Below are positions 12,240 through 25,489 of a stretch of 64,000 nt of DNA, in pieces. Each line of letters starts with the position of its first letter. Within the stretch, counting starts at the first letter, position 1. The notes under the pieces are model-generated. The model saw only the letters and a list, made by a program, of their open reading frames with translations, was not told the origin of the DNA and made no database searches. Origin of the DNA: Tachypleus tridentatus (Eukaryota > Arthropoda > Merostomata > Xiphosura > Limulidae); assembly GCF_004210375.1 (NCBI RefSeq), contig NC_134833.1, positions 144,328,127 through 144,392,126 on the forward strand, written 5' to 3'. The position numbers and the translations under genes are program-made.

Positions 12240-15200
12240 TTTAGTGAAAACTTCATCCATTGTCAACCAGACTCAACCCTGGGGCAATAGACTGCAGAAG
12301 TGTATTTAGTAGAATAACAGTATCTCCATGCAGACAAGTGATGTTCTGTGGTTCAATAATAATGAAGTATAATGTGCCATGTAATTTAGTTATAGAAGCC
12401 ATGTATGAGATGATCTATTTCCAGAAATCAAGTATCTTTGGTTTGGAAAATTATACATCTGGGAAGAAATGAACTTTTGGTATTACTTTTTAATTATGAA
12501 TGATTGGCTATCCAGCAGAATACTGGAATGGTTGTAGGTACAATGGGTGAAGTGGAGATTACTGATGCTGACCACAGCTAAAAGCAAATGTATAGCTGCT
12601 GACACACCTACAATTATTGTTTGATGATTGTGCTGACATTCTACTTTCAATACAGTGAAAGAAACTCAGTGACTTGTTGAATTAATAGATAAAAGTATTT
12701 ATAGGACTAGATGATTGACTGGATAGGATCACAGTGACTCAACATCATGTTGTTCTAGATGACAAACTTCTAATAAAGTAACTGCTGTACTGTCTTTCTT
12801 GGAGCATTAGAAAGGTTGCAAATGCAAACATATAGCAGATGCAGTAGGATGGAGTCATAAAAGGCTTAAAATTCTGCGTTGATTTTGGATGAGTGAATCT
12901 GGTAACTCACACTGATCCCTTTCCTTTACTATGGAAGATGAATATCTGGATGCATTAGAAGGTCTCTATTGGACTGATACCTTGGATATAACATCTGGAT
13001 TCGTCAAGACCAAATTACGATGAAAGACTGTTTGAATAAAAGTGTTAGTTTGTATAAATTCTATAATATACTATTTGGTCTGAAATAGGAGAGATGTCTG
13101 GACTGCAATATTCCAGTATTTGGCCACACTTTTGTGTTTATGTCTGAAGATTCCAGTGTACATAAAAACAAACTTGAAACTCACGCAAACAGGGGGAGAG
13201 TTTTCTATCAGAAATAAAATTAGGCTGAATAAGAGTATTGGTGAAAGATTGGCCTAGATCAGTGACTAAGCAACATAATTAGAATTTCAATAGGTTTGCA
13301 TCACATTCCTGATTATCTATGGCCACTTGTTGAAGACAACAGCACGATTGTCAGCTTTCATGATGTTGAAGCACAATTTTGTTGGAATAAAAAATGTGAC
13401 ATTTTGATTTATAAAGCATGTTTTAATGGATACTCCTTCTGGCGTATCGCAGTCAAGGCTGTGAGTTTTTGTTGAATACCGATGCCAAAGAGAATGGAGT
13501 CAGAGCAGTGTTATCACAATTGCATGATGAAGTAAAATGTTTAATTTTTAATGCTAATCTTATGTTCACTCCTTCCAAATGTAAATACTGCACAACTGAG
13601 ATTAAGGTGATTACAATTGTTGTCATTATGAAACACTGTTGCTAGTACTCTTATGGTAGAAAGTTTACTATTTTGGTGGGCTACATTTTGCTGAAGTGAT
13701 TAGTAAACTTTAAAACTTCAGAAGGGATGATACATTATGTTCGATAATGACACTGAAAGAAAATAATTTTGTTATAGTTCATTACATAGAAATGATGATG
13801 TGCTATCTTATTACATTATGAGACCTTGTCCATTTATGGAATGCACTGACTCTGGATGCCATGCCCGAGTTCAAACATAACCATTTTCACCTTAGTAAAT
13901 ATAGACAATGAAGAATAAGACTCCACCATAAGACAGATGTCAACACTGGCTTTTCAGAAAATCCAAGATTAGAAACTACAGGATCTTGACCTAGCTTGGG
14001 TGCAAAATGTTGTCAAGCACAGTCAGTCTTGTCTAACATTAGTAGAGGAATGCAACATTCATGCAAGTAGCATGTAGCAGCTGCACAGAGAGTTAATAGT
14101 GTGCTGTACCATTGCAAATAATTGACAGCACTGCAACTAGTGACCACCTCACCTCTGCAGCAATAAATTTGTTAGACTTTCCACAACACGAAGAGTGAGA
14201 GTTATCAAGGTGTAACCCATACTTATGTTAACATTTGATGCTGCTTCTTAAAGTCGTAAGTGGATTAAGACATTCAGAGCTAATGTGAACGCTGTACAGT
14301 GTGTGCTACATAGAACGAAGAGGGTACTCTTCAATAGAGGGTTTTGTGTCTTCTGTAGAGGATAGTCCTGAATGCTATGGTTCCACTCCTGAATACTGTA
14401 AGAGGTCATCAGTACATACTTACTGCAGTCAACTACTTTATAAATTGTGCTGAAACCTTTTGTTAATTATTATGCTCAACAGCCAACTGTTCAATGATTT
14501 TGTATAAATGTTTTTTTAGGTGGTGAAGACTTGTACTTCATCTTATTAACCCAAGTTAATAATTTGGCAGAACATGTAATATACATTACCAAGTAAATTT
14601 TTGTGAAATGTGTTAATTATGATGGAACTGACCAAGACAAACACCTGATGACAAATAGGTCAATAACATAAAGATCTATAGGCTTTTTGCCAAACATACT
14701 GCTGTTAGGATGGGAAATGCTACACTCTGTAGACAAGTACATGGTCCTTCCCCACATGGAGAAGTTCTTTAATGCCTCAATAGAATATATAATAGCTAAG
14801 ATTAGTGATGGGTTATGTACATAAAAGCACCTGACAAAAATTTGAAAAGGTGGAATGTCGACAGAAGAAGTGCTATGGTCAAGAGTGAAAGAATGTACGT
14901 TCCAATGTGGTGAGTGGAAGTAGTTGTGATACATACCAGTGGTGCAAAACAGTTTGGGTCTGGCTGAATTTTTCCATACTTTAAACTCTGACAAACTGGT
15001 TTTCTAAGTGTTACAAAGAATATCAGTTATATAAAAGCATGTGGAGCACACTGATAAGCTGAGTCTACACATGACAGATGAACAAGCCTCAAGTTATAAG
15101 TTTGAGGAGAATGAGGATACCTCCTTAAATCATGCTTACCTACCTGATGAGGAAGAAGTAGTTACAGATGTATAGGATGGTCTATGACTAACCAGATGTG

Positions 15201-15260
15201 AAGAACTGAAAATAGAAGTAGCAACCAGGTCCATCTGGCATTCAAGATGCAAACCTAGGC
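12240..15260 (+). mobile_element. Decayed Gypsy-like LTR retrotransposon fossil (pol part)
   Basis: Scattered plus-strand words match the reverse transcriptase and RNase H part of Gypsy/Metaviridae pol. The clearest is the RNase H start near 13,465-13,680 (LLNTDA, VLSQLHDEV, YCTTEIK, YGRKFTI). Reverse transcriptase-like words lie near 12,960-13,190. It is old and heavily broken, with many breaks throughout. No flanking LTR pair could be delimited, so both ends are approximate and the outer parts may be unrelated sequence. Confidence 0.55.
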
Positions 15261-16686
15261 CTCTCATTCAGCTTGGATGGGAATTAATTAGTCATTACCA
15301 GCTGTCTAGATTGTTGAAAGAATGCCGACTGAAAGTGAGTTGTGACTCTTGTTTTCCAAGATGTGGTAACCAGAGGGTAAGCTGTATAAACTAGTGTAAC
15401 AGTTGCATATATACCCTTTAGAAAACACTTTATGGTGTCTTCATAATTTTTAGAAACAATTACACACAGAGTATAATAATAAATAAAAAGATAATAAGGG
15501 CATGAAGACAAAGTATTTTATATCAAGTTCATGAGTATGAGGTTAACTGTAATAACTGGCCTGAAAAATGTTATTTACATTAAAACTAGTGAAAAAATAT
15601 TTTAATTTTGACATCTAAATGACAAGTAGCTGCAAAGTGTTGTAAAAGAGATGCAAAGGGACTCAAACTATGGCTACAAAAATCCAGTGTTTATTTGGTG
15701 TTTTTCATAAGCATAAGAGAGAAAATGTTTAAACTTAATTAAATTTAGATAGTGAGGAGTAGGCTTAATTATCAGTAGTTCACAAACTTAACAGATAATA
15801 GCTTAAACACTATAAAAATATACATACACATAGCTGAAGTCAGCAAGGGCCTGTGCCTGGCTTGGGCCAAAAAAAATATCTGGATTTGGACCAGGTCAGG
15901 CTTGAATAAGGTAACCCTTGTCAAACTTGTTTGTAAAAATTTGGGCTTTGTGTTTAGTTTAACTTTTCAAACTTTATTCTAAAAAATTAAACTTATTAAA
16001 AAAAGTGAAACTATACCTATAGTTACTGCCAAACATTGATAATTTGACAGTTTCCTCATGATTATGCTTGGTATTCAAAGACACTATTTTAAGAATTTTC
16101 TAATCTTACAAATATTCTCTCACACACATATTTTTTATCAATTGCTAAGATGATGATATTAAATAGCAACTGGAATGTTGATAAGTACACATATTACTAT
16201 TATTGCCCTTTTCTTCTTTACCTTGGTAGGCTGTAATATAAAAACAAACCATTCAGATCTTCCTACACCCACTTGTTGATGTAGATCCTGTGAGCAATAT
16301 TTCACTTAAGCTTTGGGCCTAATTTAGGTTTACTGTGAAAAAAATCAGATACTGGGGAGGCTCGAGAAAAATACTCTAAATACCCATCAAGTTTGGGCTA
16401 GATAGCTGCTAGGCCAAGTGAACTTAAAAAATTGTGGCCCATACTTTAACACTTCACACTTCCAATGTTTTCATTGTTATGGGAAAATTTCAGTCACGCA
16501 GGTCAAATTATTTTACTAAGCAAACAGTTTAGTAAATATCTTCTTATCATTGTTTAATTATAAAATAGTTTTTAAGCATTAAAATGCTGGCTTTACGTAT
16601 ACTAGGAAGGTATCATATGCATGGTTAAAGACTTATCCTTAACTACAATTTTTACAATTCGTAAATGAAAATAAGTTATTAGCATT
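15261..16686. other. Unannotated AT-rich stretch
   Basis: No coding homology recognised. About 15,840-16,450 has recurring GGGCC/TTGGGC words (GCCTGGCTTGGGCC, TTTGGGCTAG) that suggest an old repeat I cannot name. Confidence 0.35.
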
Positions 16687-16915
16687 TGTTTGTTTTGAAT
16701 TTTGTGCAAAGCTACACAAATGCTATCTGTGCTAACCATCCCTAATTTACCAGTGTAAGACTAGAGGGAGAGCAGCTAGTCATCACCACCCACCACCAAG
16801 TCTTGACCTACTCTTTTACCAACAAATAGTGGGATTGACCTTCACACTATAATGCCCTCAGGGTTGAAAGAGCAAGCATGTGTGGTGTGATGGAAATTTC
16901 AACCCATTCTTTCCT
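16687..16915 (-). repeat. SINE type 1, head truncated
   Basis: Starts TTTGTTTGTTTTGAATTTTG and keeps the body, but fades out in the tRNA-like head after GTGTGGTGTGATGG. Confidence 0.85.
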
Positions 16916-19900
16916 ACTCAAACAAAGTGCTTTCTATCGAATTTTGACTTTCAGTACTTAAGGCCAAGTACTATCCACAGTCAGTGTCTTGCTTTGAAAT
17001 TTGACCTGACCTGACTTATTCTAGTGTCCTTGCATTTCTGTTTAGTTCCTTTTTTGAGCTAGCATTATCATTGGTTTTGAATAAACTTTCAAAATATTGT
17101 AGCCCAAAGCCATCGCTGTGATAGAGTGCCAGACTAACATTTACAGTTATCAAGCTCATGGACGAAACGAAATTGCTTCCCCTAAGTTACCTGTGATCTC
17201 TGATGAAGAATCTAGGAAGATTCTCAGTATTAGATCATTATATTCAATACTTTTACATTCAGAGGTACCAAGCCACAAATGGTTAAACAGTTGGAATCTA
17301 TATCACTGTTGACACAATTTAAGGGGGGTCAAATCAAGGAGTGGCAAGGCTTAGTAACATATTTGATTGTATATTGCACAACCATGAGGAGGAGGAGTCA
17401 ACAGATGTACTCACAGTTTCAATGGGCCACTACATATGAAGTAGTGTCCAACTTTGTGAAGTTAGGGGTGAGGTGAGTTATACAGTAATTCTGGCATTAA
17501 GAACTAGGCAGTGGCACTAAAGATGAGTCAACCCACTCATCCAACTATTCCTGCCATTAATGAGAGAATTATACCCTTGACATCAAGAAATGAAAAATCC
17601 TGAAGGACTCACATCATAATGAGTGAGGCATTCTCATCCTTTAATGAAGATACCCCAGGAGATATTCCTACAGAGTCACCTTGGTGAATTACGAACTGAC
17701 CAATTTTAGAGCAGATTCCCACTATACTGTCAAGAGAGGAAAGCAAGAGGAGAGATGTCTTAGTTCTTTACATTTGAAAAGGAGATTGGCAGTGGTAGAG
17801 AGCCACTAGCCCATCATGAAACAAAGAGTTGATCTGGTACCTGTGAACCAAAGCAGCTGAAGCTGATCCAGCCAAAACCAATCTCCACTCATCCATGGCT
17901 ACTAATTGAAATCCATTGGCAACTCTCAAATTTTGCTGACAGGGCTAAGACAAGCAGAATAAAGTCTCAATTGATCTCAGTGATTGTGTATATTTTGAGA
18001 AAGTAAATTCTAAATTATTGTCTTTTATGTTTACATATTTGAATTTCCTTTTTTTTAAATTTAAAGTCCATTGCCTTTTACAAACACAATCATATGATGG
18101 ATACAGTGAATAAATATCTCTCTTACAAGTATTTTGGAGGATGCCTTTGGTCATCACTCATTCTTGAATTTGTCAGATATAAAAGACCATTTAGTGGAGG
18201 TGTTATTATTATTTTATTTATTTTGTGAGTTAATATTCATCATTGTTTAGTTTTGTTATAATAAGAGGGATAAAAAGTAGGAAATTGCTGGAAGTTGTGT
18301 ATTTGTAGAATACCTCAGTGTGAGAAATAAACAGCAGTGATCAGATGAGAGACTATAGAGTGCAAAGAGAGTTCAAAGTAAAACTGAGTAAAGGAGAGTT
18401 TTGGTCAGAAAAAAATTAGAAAAGGTAAAGCTAACCGTTGTAGGAGTGAATAGCCTAACAGTTGGTGTGCTAAAGTGAGATTAATAGATTTCTAACAATT
18501 TACAAGAGTAACTTCTCTACTGAAAGGGTGTTTTAAAGCAATTAAACATGTCTGTGTAGACTTTGACAAAATGCAGACAGTTATTTGGAAGTAGGCCTAT
18601 ATACGAAAAAGCACACTTGTAATTCATGAGGAAGGGTAAGGGAAATATACACTGATAAGAAAAGAAAAGGATTAAGTGAATTATACACCGATAGTGTTTA
18701 AGATACAAATAGAAAAGAATAGTTCAGCTTGTGAACTGAATTGGTCTAAATGGATTTTTGACAAGAAAAAGAAATTCTGTGTGGTATTTAAGATATAGCT
18801 ATGATATACCTGGTGTAAAGAATGTTCATGTATATGGTTTGTTTTGAATGTATTAAATTTAAAACAAGCAGAATGCATGCTGTCCATTTATTGTTGATTT
18901 ATCACCAACAAGTCACAGACACTTACTGTAGAAGAATTCTTAGCCCAACACACCCATATATTTTAATTTACTATATATGCTATATAAAAAGTTTCTGAAA
19001 TCATGCATATGAAGAAAAAGGACAAGGGAGCAAAATCTTACTTTATGGTTAAATAGTGTGTAAATATTATAGGTGAACCAGATTTGTTTTCTGCATTTTA
19101 TGTTTTACCTTTTATTATGATTACAAATGATTATTAAATTATTAAATGGTTAACCTCTTAAAGAATAGTTTTTGTGTATTTATGAGAGTTCTTTTTTTTT
19201 TATTCATAACTGTATCCTCTCTTAGGATTTACAATACTAGAAAATGGCTTTTGACACCTGTGATGAGCAGAGTACATGCAGCTTCTTGTGCAACTTTGTG
19301 CTTAATTACAAACAAACCAAACCAATTTTATCTGAAATATTCACCTATGTTTAACTGTTTCCTTTTTTGTGAGAGGGCAGTTTTAGATAAATCTATGTTA
19401 AAGTTCTATTTTAGTATGCATTTTATCTTTGTTGAAGTTTGTTCTGAACATGTGTTACCATTGTTAAAGTGTTTTATTTATTTCTTTAACAAATTGTAAT
19501 TATTTGTTCTTAAAGCAAACAATGTATCTCTGTAAATCTGGTTCCTTTTTTTTAATTTCTGTGACTGTAAAGAGAAGTACTAGCAACTTAGTCACTGAGT
19601 GACTCATGTATGTGGTGTATTCTAAAAATAAAAATGTATAACTTTAGTAAAAAACAATTTAAAATTATAGTTAAAAACATAATTTATAATTTCAGTTTAA
19701 AATACTTAATAAAAAACCCTTTAATAATGATCACTTCCTAAAACTACAAAATGTTCGTTTAGGTATGAATTTAAATGAAAGTTTTTTAAAATACTTACAT
19801 ACATAATAGGGTGTCTCAAATGGAACTTGAATTTGAGTACAATGTCAGTTCTGATTTATATTCACATAGTTATGCTAAAAAGCCATAATTTGCACCTCTA

Positions 19901-19947
19901 TGATGATTACAAGTGAATGAAGCATTTCATAAAGCATTACCGTGGAT
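16916..19947. other. Unannotated stretch
   Basis: Open frames at 17,118-17,476, 18,517-18,887 and 19,146-19,499 show no domain, conserved motif or clear splice context. The plus frames at 17,118 and 17,279 are richer in charged residues than the rest and could be a remnant of something, but I do not recognise it. A small type 3 SINE tail fragment lies at about 19,255-19,322 (GAGCAGAGTACATGCAG, then TTTGTGCTTAATTACAAAC). Confidence 0.35.
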
Positions 19948-20705
19948 TTTATTGATTGTACGTGTACTGTCCATAACATATAAAATAAATATTGTTATTG
20001 ATTGTACTTGTACTGCCCATAATATATAAAATATTAATACCGATTTTCTCCATTGTACTTGTACTGCCCATAACACATAAAATATTATTACTAATTTTAT
20101 TCATTTCATTGTACTTGTACTGTCCATAACATATAAAATATTAATACTGATTTAATTGATTGTACTTGTGCTGCCCATAACATATAAAATATTATTACCA
20201 ATTTTACTGATTGTACTTGTACTGTCCATAACATATAAACTATTATTATTGATTTTATTCATTTTACTTGTACTGCCCATAACATATAAATATTATTATT
20301 GATTGTACTTGTACTGTCCATAACATATAAAATATTATTATTGATTGTACTTGAACTGTCCATAACATATAAACTATTATTATTGATTGTACTTGTACTG
20401 TCCATAACATATAAAATATTATTATTGATTGTACTTGTACTGCCCATAACATATAAATATTATTATTGATTGTACTTGTACTGTCCATAACATATAAAAT
20501 ATTATTATTGATTTTATTCATTGTACTTGTACTGCCCATAACATATAAATATTATTATTGATTGTACTTGTACTGTCCATAACATATAAAATATTATTAT
20601 TGATTTTATTGATTGTACTTGTACTGCCCATAACATATAAAATACTATTATTGATTTTATTGAATATATTTGTACTGTCCATAACATATAAAATATTATT
20701 ACCCT
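19948..20705. repeat. Satellite array, ~16 units of two lengths
   Basis: Units contain TTGTACTGTCCATAACATAT followed by AAAATATTATTA and TTGATTG. From 20,314 the spacing of the CTGTCC/CTGCCC word is 42, 42, 42, 41, 51, 41, 51 and 51 bp. Earlier units are longer and more diverged (about 44-54). The 51-bp form carries an extra TTTTATTGA-like segment. Open frames on the minus strand here are by-products of the repeat. Confidence 0.95.
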
Positions 20706-20843
20706 ATAAATAGGAATCAAAAAAGCACCCACAGTTTAATTAGGTTTTTGTTTGATTTGGGACACTCTAATACACACTGTCAGAACTAAGTACTGCACAT
20801 GTAATTTAAACAGATATCAAGGATTACAACTGAAGAAATGTAC

Positions 20844-21103
20844 TTAATCCTTTCGGCGCATTTGGTTGGCGACAGCAGTTGACTTGAAGGCTCAGCGCGG
20901 CAGACGATCTTCCTTTATTCCTGTTAATCTTATGTATTGAATTTAACATATATAGTATTGGGTACAATCACTGAATATTTCAGAAACTTTTGTTGAGTTA
21001 TTGCCGAGATATCATGCGTTTAGTAATTAGTTGAAGTATCAAGAATATATATTTAGTGCCATGCCAAACATTAAAAGTTGTTATTCACTGCCGAAAGGGT
21101 TAA
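20844..21103. mobile_element. piggyBac-type MITE
   Basis: A 260-bp unit bounded by TTAA on both sides with inverted ends: TTAATCCTTTCGGCGCA on the left, and on the right GCCGAAAGGGTTAA, whose complement is TTAACCCTTTCGGC. TTAA flanks with CCCTTTCGGC ends are typical of piggyBac-derived MITEs. There is no coding capacity. Confidence 0.75.
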
Positions 21104-22570
21104 GGTTATTTTATGTTGTGTGTATAGTATACCTCTTTAACTATAACATGTTTGTTCCTAAATAAATTCACCAATACTAATATATAAAGACTTTCAATAT
21201 AAGTTTTAGTTATCTGTACAAGTTACAAAACTCTTTCACAATGGCACACTTCCCTACTTTGTATGTGACACATTTTTCAACCATTTGACAAAATATGCTC
21301 CAGAAATGGTAACATGCTTTGTGAAATGAATTGCACTTAAGCTTATATTTGAACAAAAAATAGAATGTTGCATTGCAGAAAATATTAAAAACACTAACTT
21401 ACCAAGTATTAGATATATTTATGTTCATTACATTTGGTCTGTAAAGTGAAAAAAATACTCCTCAGTTGGTAAAGAGACTTCAAACTTAAGTTTCTGCTAC
21501 CCAGTTATTGGGTTTCATTAATAAAATAATTATCTCTTGTTACAAACAAAGGAAAACTATCTTCTTTCCAAAACTCTTTAACCTCTCATAAAGCATATAC
21601 AGTGAATGATCAAAACAGTATGATGAAATTTCTTATTGCATTATTAAACTCTTCAAGGCCTGTCAGCTTTACTAGTTGTGAACATTTTTGAACCTGTATG
21701 AGATTAATGTTGAAATGGAGGAAAATTTCCTAGCCTTGCAACACCAACAGTTAACAGTCCTGCAGAAAAAAATGAGTAATGGAACTTTTATTTTACATAT
21801 TGTAAGATTCACTGAAGAAGTAATTAAACAGAAATATGAAGGAATCCATAAATGCAGAAGTTTTATGTTTGAGTAATGTGTAAACACTTACAAATAAACT
21901 ACGAGAATCCTGAAATCCTTACAAATATTAGTTTTTGCTGCAGTCCTCACACAAAACTCAATTTCAAAGCCATATTAAACTAGTCAATTATAGTTATGAA
22001 TTCTTTCTATGCTATAATTTCTTGAAGAAAAGAGTCTGATTATTAGCAAATATAATAACTTAGCCAGGTATATAAACTTAATCTCAAATATTGAAGTATA
22101 ATACGATTAAAGATAAAACATAGCTTTATAAAAATAAATAAATGGTTCTGTTCATTAATAATTACATGTGCACTTTCTGATTAAAAAGTTAATTATGTTT
22201 AAGTAAGAAGTAATACTAACGTATGGCTATGCAGTCAGTTAAAAAAACTGTATTATATATAGAAATCTTTCCCTGAAAATATTACATACAACACAAATGT
22301 TTAGCACCATGTGTATATATTTTATTCTGTATTGAACTATTAGAGCCAATGTTAAAAACAGGTCACAATTTTCTGCATTAAAGACAAAATATTCAGAAAA
22401 AAATGTTTGCATGTAACTAATGTATTTATGTACCGCATACCAAAAGTTGTCATATTTTGTTTCTTTGTGACAAAAAAGCAGTATTTCTAAAATAAGCTTT
22501 CATTACTTTTATCCATATATGCATTTATCTATACCATGCTATAATTATTTTTAAAATTCAAATAACTCAC
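21104..22570. other. Unannotated stretch, probably intron or 3' flank of the DMAC1-like gene
   Basis: The next exon of the minus-strand gene at 22,571-22,785 should lie downstream, at lower coordinates. I looked for one with a suitable acceptor and frame and did not find it. Small open frames at 21,672-21,887 on both strands lack recognisable features. Confidence 0.35.
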
Positions 22571-22785
22571 CAATGCCAAATGTTAAACCTATCATTTTAC
22601 TGTATACTTGTTTGGCTTGCCTCGCATGATAGAGTACATAGGTCCCAGCACCAAAAATTCCCAAGCCACTAATTACTTGACACTGAGTGCACTTCATCTG
22701 CTGAATCTCTAGGCCTTCTTGTTCTAACTGGTTAGTAGCAGAACTGTGTTTACCTTCTGCAGCATGTATTGACATGTGGCCACTT
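22571..22785 (-). CDS. DMAC1: DMAC1 (TMEM261)-like protein, one internal or first coding exon
   Basis: A 215-bp minus-strand exon after a good acceptor (CTACTTTTCAG) and before a donor (GGCATTG|GTGAGT). The reading frame gives MSIHAAEGKHSSATNQLE, then CTQCQVISGLGIFGAGTYVL, then YHARQ and KMIGLTFGI. From memory the C-x-x-C-x-V-x-SGLG-x-x-GAG-Y sequence matches human DMAC1 (CWSCRVLSGLGLMGAGGYVY), a small inner-membrane protein needed to assemble the distal membrane arm of respiratory complex I. The two cysteines and the first membrane segment are here. The second membrane segment and C-terminus must lie in a later exon I could not find. Translation may start at the exon's own Met, or at an upstream exon joined at the acceptor. 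A single exon could also be a retained fragment. Confidence 0.6.
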
Positions 22786-24160
22786 CTGAAAAGTAGGTAC
22801 ATACATTTCTTCACCTTTGATTTACACAAAAAAAAGAATAAAAAAATACACAAACATCACAAAATAATATATCTTTAAATATCATTCAAATTATCTGATA
22901 CAGAACATCTATAGCTCCATCCAATAATAATATATTCTTATATAGTTCACTATAAGAATTTAGACTTCCTCTAACAGGAAAATCTACTTAAAAATATATA
23001 TCAAGTAAAGATATATTCGTAGAACACTATATTGTAACTGCAGTTATCTTAATGATAGAAATAATTTTGATTTGAAAATACAAGTACATATGAAACATAT
23101 AAATACATATGAAGAACAGTAATGTTATTACTTTTGACCAATATTAATCCCATTTTCAAAAGTGGGGTCAAAGTGCACACATTTTGGCTGATATTAATCC
23201 CATTTGCAAAAGTGAAGGTCTAAGTTCACATGCTAAGACATTTTACAGTTTCCTTCAACAAGATATTATCATTTTATATTAAAGTTATCAAATATTCACT
23301 TTATCCTACAGTTTGTGGGAAAGTAAATACCAGATACAATTTACAATAATATTGAAGAAAAGCCAGAGGTTATGCAGTTGTAAAACACAAACTGTACAAT
23401 GGACAAACATATTTTTGTTCTTCTTACAAATTTCACCTTGTATTTTGACTTATCAAACTGACACCTGTTTTTGTTTTCCTCAATTCTGTAATTATGGAAT
23501 TTCAACAGGTTTCCATGGCTTCAAGTGTTAATTATATAATTCTAATTGTGTACAATTTTTGAATTTATCATTTTTGAGGAGTTACTTGTTATCTTAACAA
23601 ATGAAAGTGACATAAATTCTAGTTTTATTTTATTTACTTTTCATTCATTATTCCTTCTATTGTTTAACTGGATTATAAATGTTTAGTTACATTAAAGTGC
23701 TCAACCGTTTATCAAAATGAGGTTGATTTATGATTGTGCATGTATTTTGACACTAGTTGTGATGTACAGATATTAATATGTAGATTTATAATAATAGCTA
23801 GTAACATGAAATGTAACCTCATGGTCTAATACCAAATAAAAAGTCTTCTTTCACCTTGGAAATAGATAAATTCACAAGATACGGTGAGAAAGTGTTATTG
23901 TTAATTATTGGTAAATACTGTTCTTAATATTGAGAAGTTGTTAAATTTTGAAACATTGTATTATCATTTGGCAAGTTAGGTTACTTATTTTTCTTGCTCT
24001 TTTTACCTAGTTTCATTGATATTGTAATTCATTACACTAAGGTTTATGTTCTATTGTTTATTAATATTTATACCTAGTCCTGTCCATGTATGGGTTTCGT
24101 AACTGTTTGTTTTTTTTTTTTTAAGTGATAAAATTTGTATTCTAGTTGTTTGAAAGTTAT
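22786..24160. other. Unannotated stretch, possible 5' part of the DMAC1-like gene
   Basis: No coding exon recognised. A two-copy tandem repeat of about 68 bp sits at 23,130-23,240 (ATATTAATCCCATTT twice, each followed by GCAAAAGTG or TCAAAAGTG). Confidence 0.35.
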
Positions 24161-24162
24161 AT

Positions 24163-25316
24163 ACTCTTCAAAAAAAGAAACACAAAAGGCAAAATTTGAG
24201 ACACATTTGTTAACAAGTTTATTCTGGGTAGTTCTGTATGACATGTATGAAACTTTGCACATTCACTGCTGAGCATCCAAAATCTGCAAAGGCAAAGTCC
24301 ACTCTCACTAGTTGAAGTTTAACGTCACTCAACGCCAATAACGAGTATGCCCCCCGTGAGCATCAATAACTGCTTGGCATCTCCTGCCCATGGAAGCGAT
24401 GAAATGACGAATCACATCCTGTGGAATGGCTGTCCACTCAACCTGCAAAGCTGCTGCAAGCTGAGGTAGAGTCTGCAGTTGAGGTTGTCACCGTAGCAGA
24501 CGTCGGTCAAACTCGTCCCAAAGATGTTCAATGGGGTTTAAATCTGGTGATCTGGAGGGCCAGGGAAGAATGTTGATATTGTGGTGTCTCAAAAAGACAG
24601 TGGTGAGTCATGCTGTTTGAGGATGGGCGTTGTCATGTTGATAAACGTCAATGTTCACCATGATGGGTTGCACATGGGGCCTAAGAATCTCGTCAACAGT
24701 TGCGTACGATCTGATCGGAAATCCTACACAGCCCTGGTATGGTTGAGGCAGTAGACATCGCAGTGGTGGTCCTATCCCGAAGGTGACGTAACTGGATATA
24801 GCGATCTTGTGTGGGCGTGGTCACACGAGGTCTGCCAGATCGTGGACGGTCACAAATTGATCCATGTTGTTGGTGACGATTCCATAGCCTTGTGATGGTG
24901 CTTGGGTGGACATTCACAGCTCTGGCAACATCTGATCAAGATTCGCCTGCTTCCAAGCAACCAATGGCATTGTTGCGTTGTGCTTGAGTCAGTCTTGGCG
25001 TAACTGTATTGCGTGTCAGTGGCTTAACACTGAGCTATGGAAACTGAGAACCCGTCACTTTTATAGGGATTTTGCACATGTTGCACTTGCAGAACATGCA
25101 GATCTCTCAAACATATTTATTGGACATGAATGCGTTTTGGCAAAAAATTCGATGTTTTCCTCCGTTTTCAAAGTGCACAACTTTTATTGTCATTTTGGTC
25201 TGACAATCAGTGCCTTAACACATGTAACATCACATACTCTAAGCTTGTAACATTATTACATATATTTCTCTTTAAAATAACATAAATATCCCTTTTGTGT
25301 TTCTTTTTTTGAAAAG
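24163..25316 (-). mobile_element. Tc1-like DNA transposon, internally deleted
   Basis: Inverted ends (CTCTTCAAAAAAAGAAACAC near 24,163, and its near-complement ending at 25,316) with TA-rich flanks. The minus strand reads VHPSTITRLWNRHQQHGS, then RPRSGRPRVTTPTQDR (helix-turn-helix and GRPR motif) down to RISDQIVRN. Further 3' come SPDLNPIEHLWDEFDRRL and a C-terminus like AVIDAHGGHTRY near 24,340. About 600 bp encoding the first catalytic Asp region is missing (the sequence jumps from near 24,695 into a VNIDV-YQHDNA-like segment), so it is non-autonomous. The short arms between the ends and the coding part are ordinary for this group. Confidence 0.88.
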
Positions 25317-25489
25317 CATATGTTTCTTTTGCTTTATTTAGTACCGTTTTTGTTTGACCCTGGTGACAGCAACATTTTGTTTTAACTGTAACACAATTAG
25401 ATTTGCAAAAAGCTTTACATAAGGTCTCACTGTTACACAAAATATTTTTTTAAGAAAATTACATCAGTTAGAGACAGAAAATGATAAGT

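Noticed and set aside
17118-17476. Two overlapping plus-strand frames of 64 and 65 codons
   Set aside because: No domain, splice context or repeat match; stops surround them in all frames.
20259-20732. Three repetitive open frames on the minus strand
   Set aside because: They are products of the satellite periodicity and carry no protein-like features.
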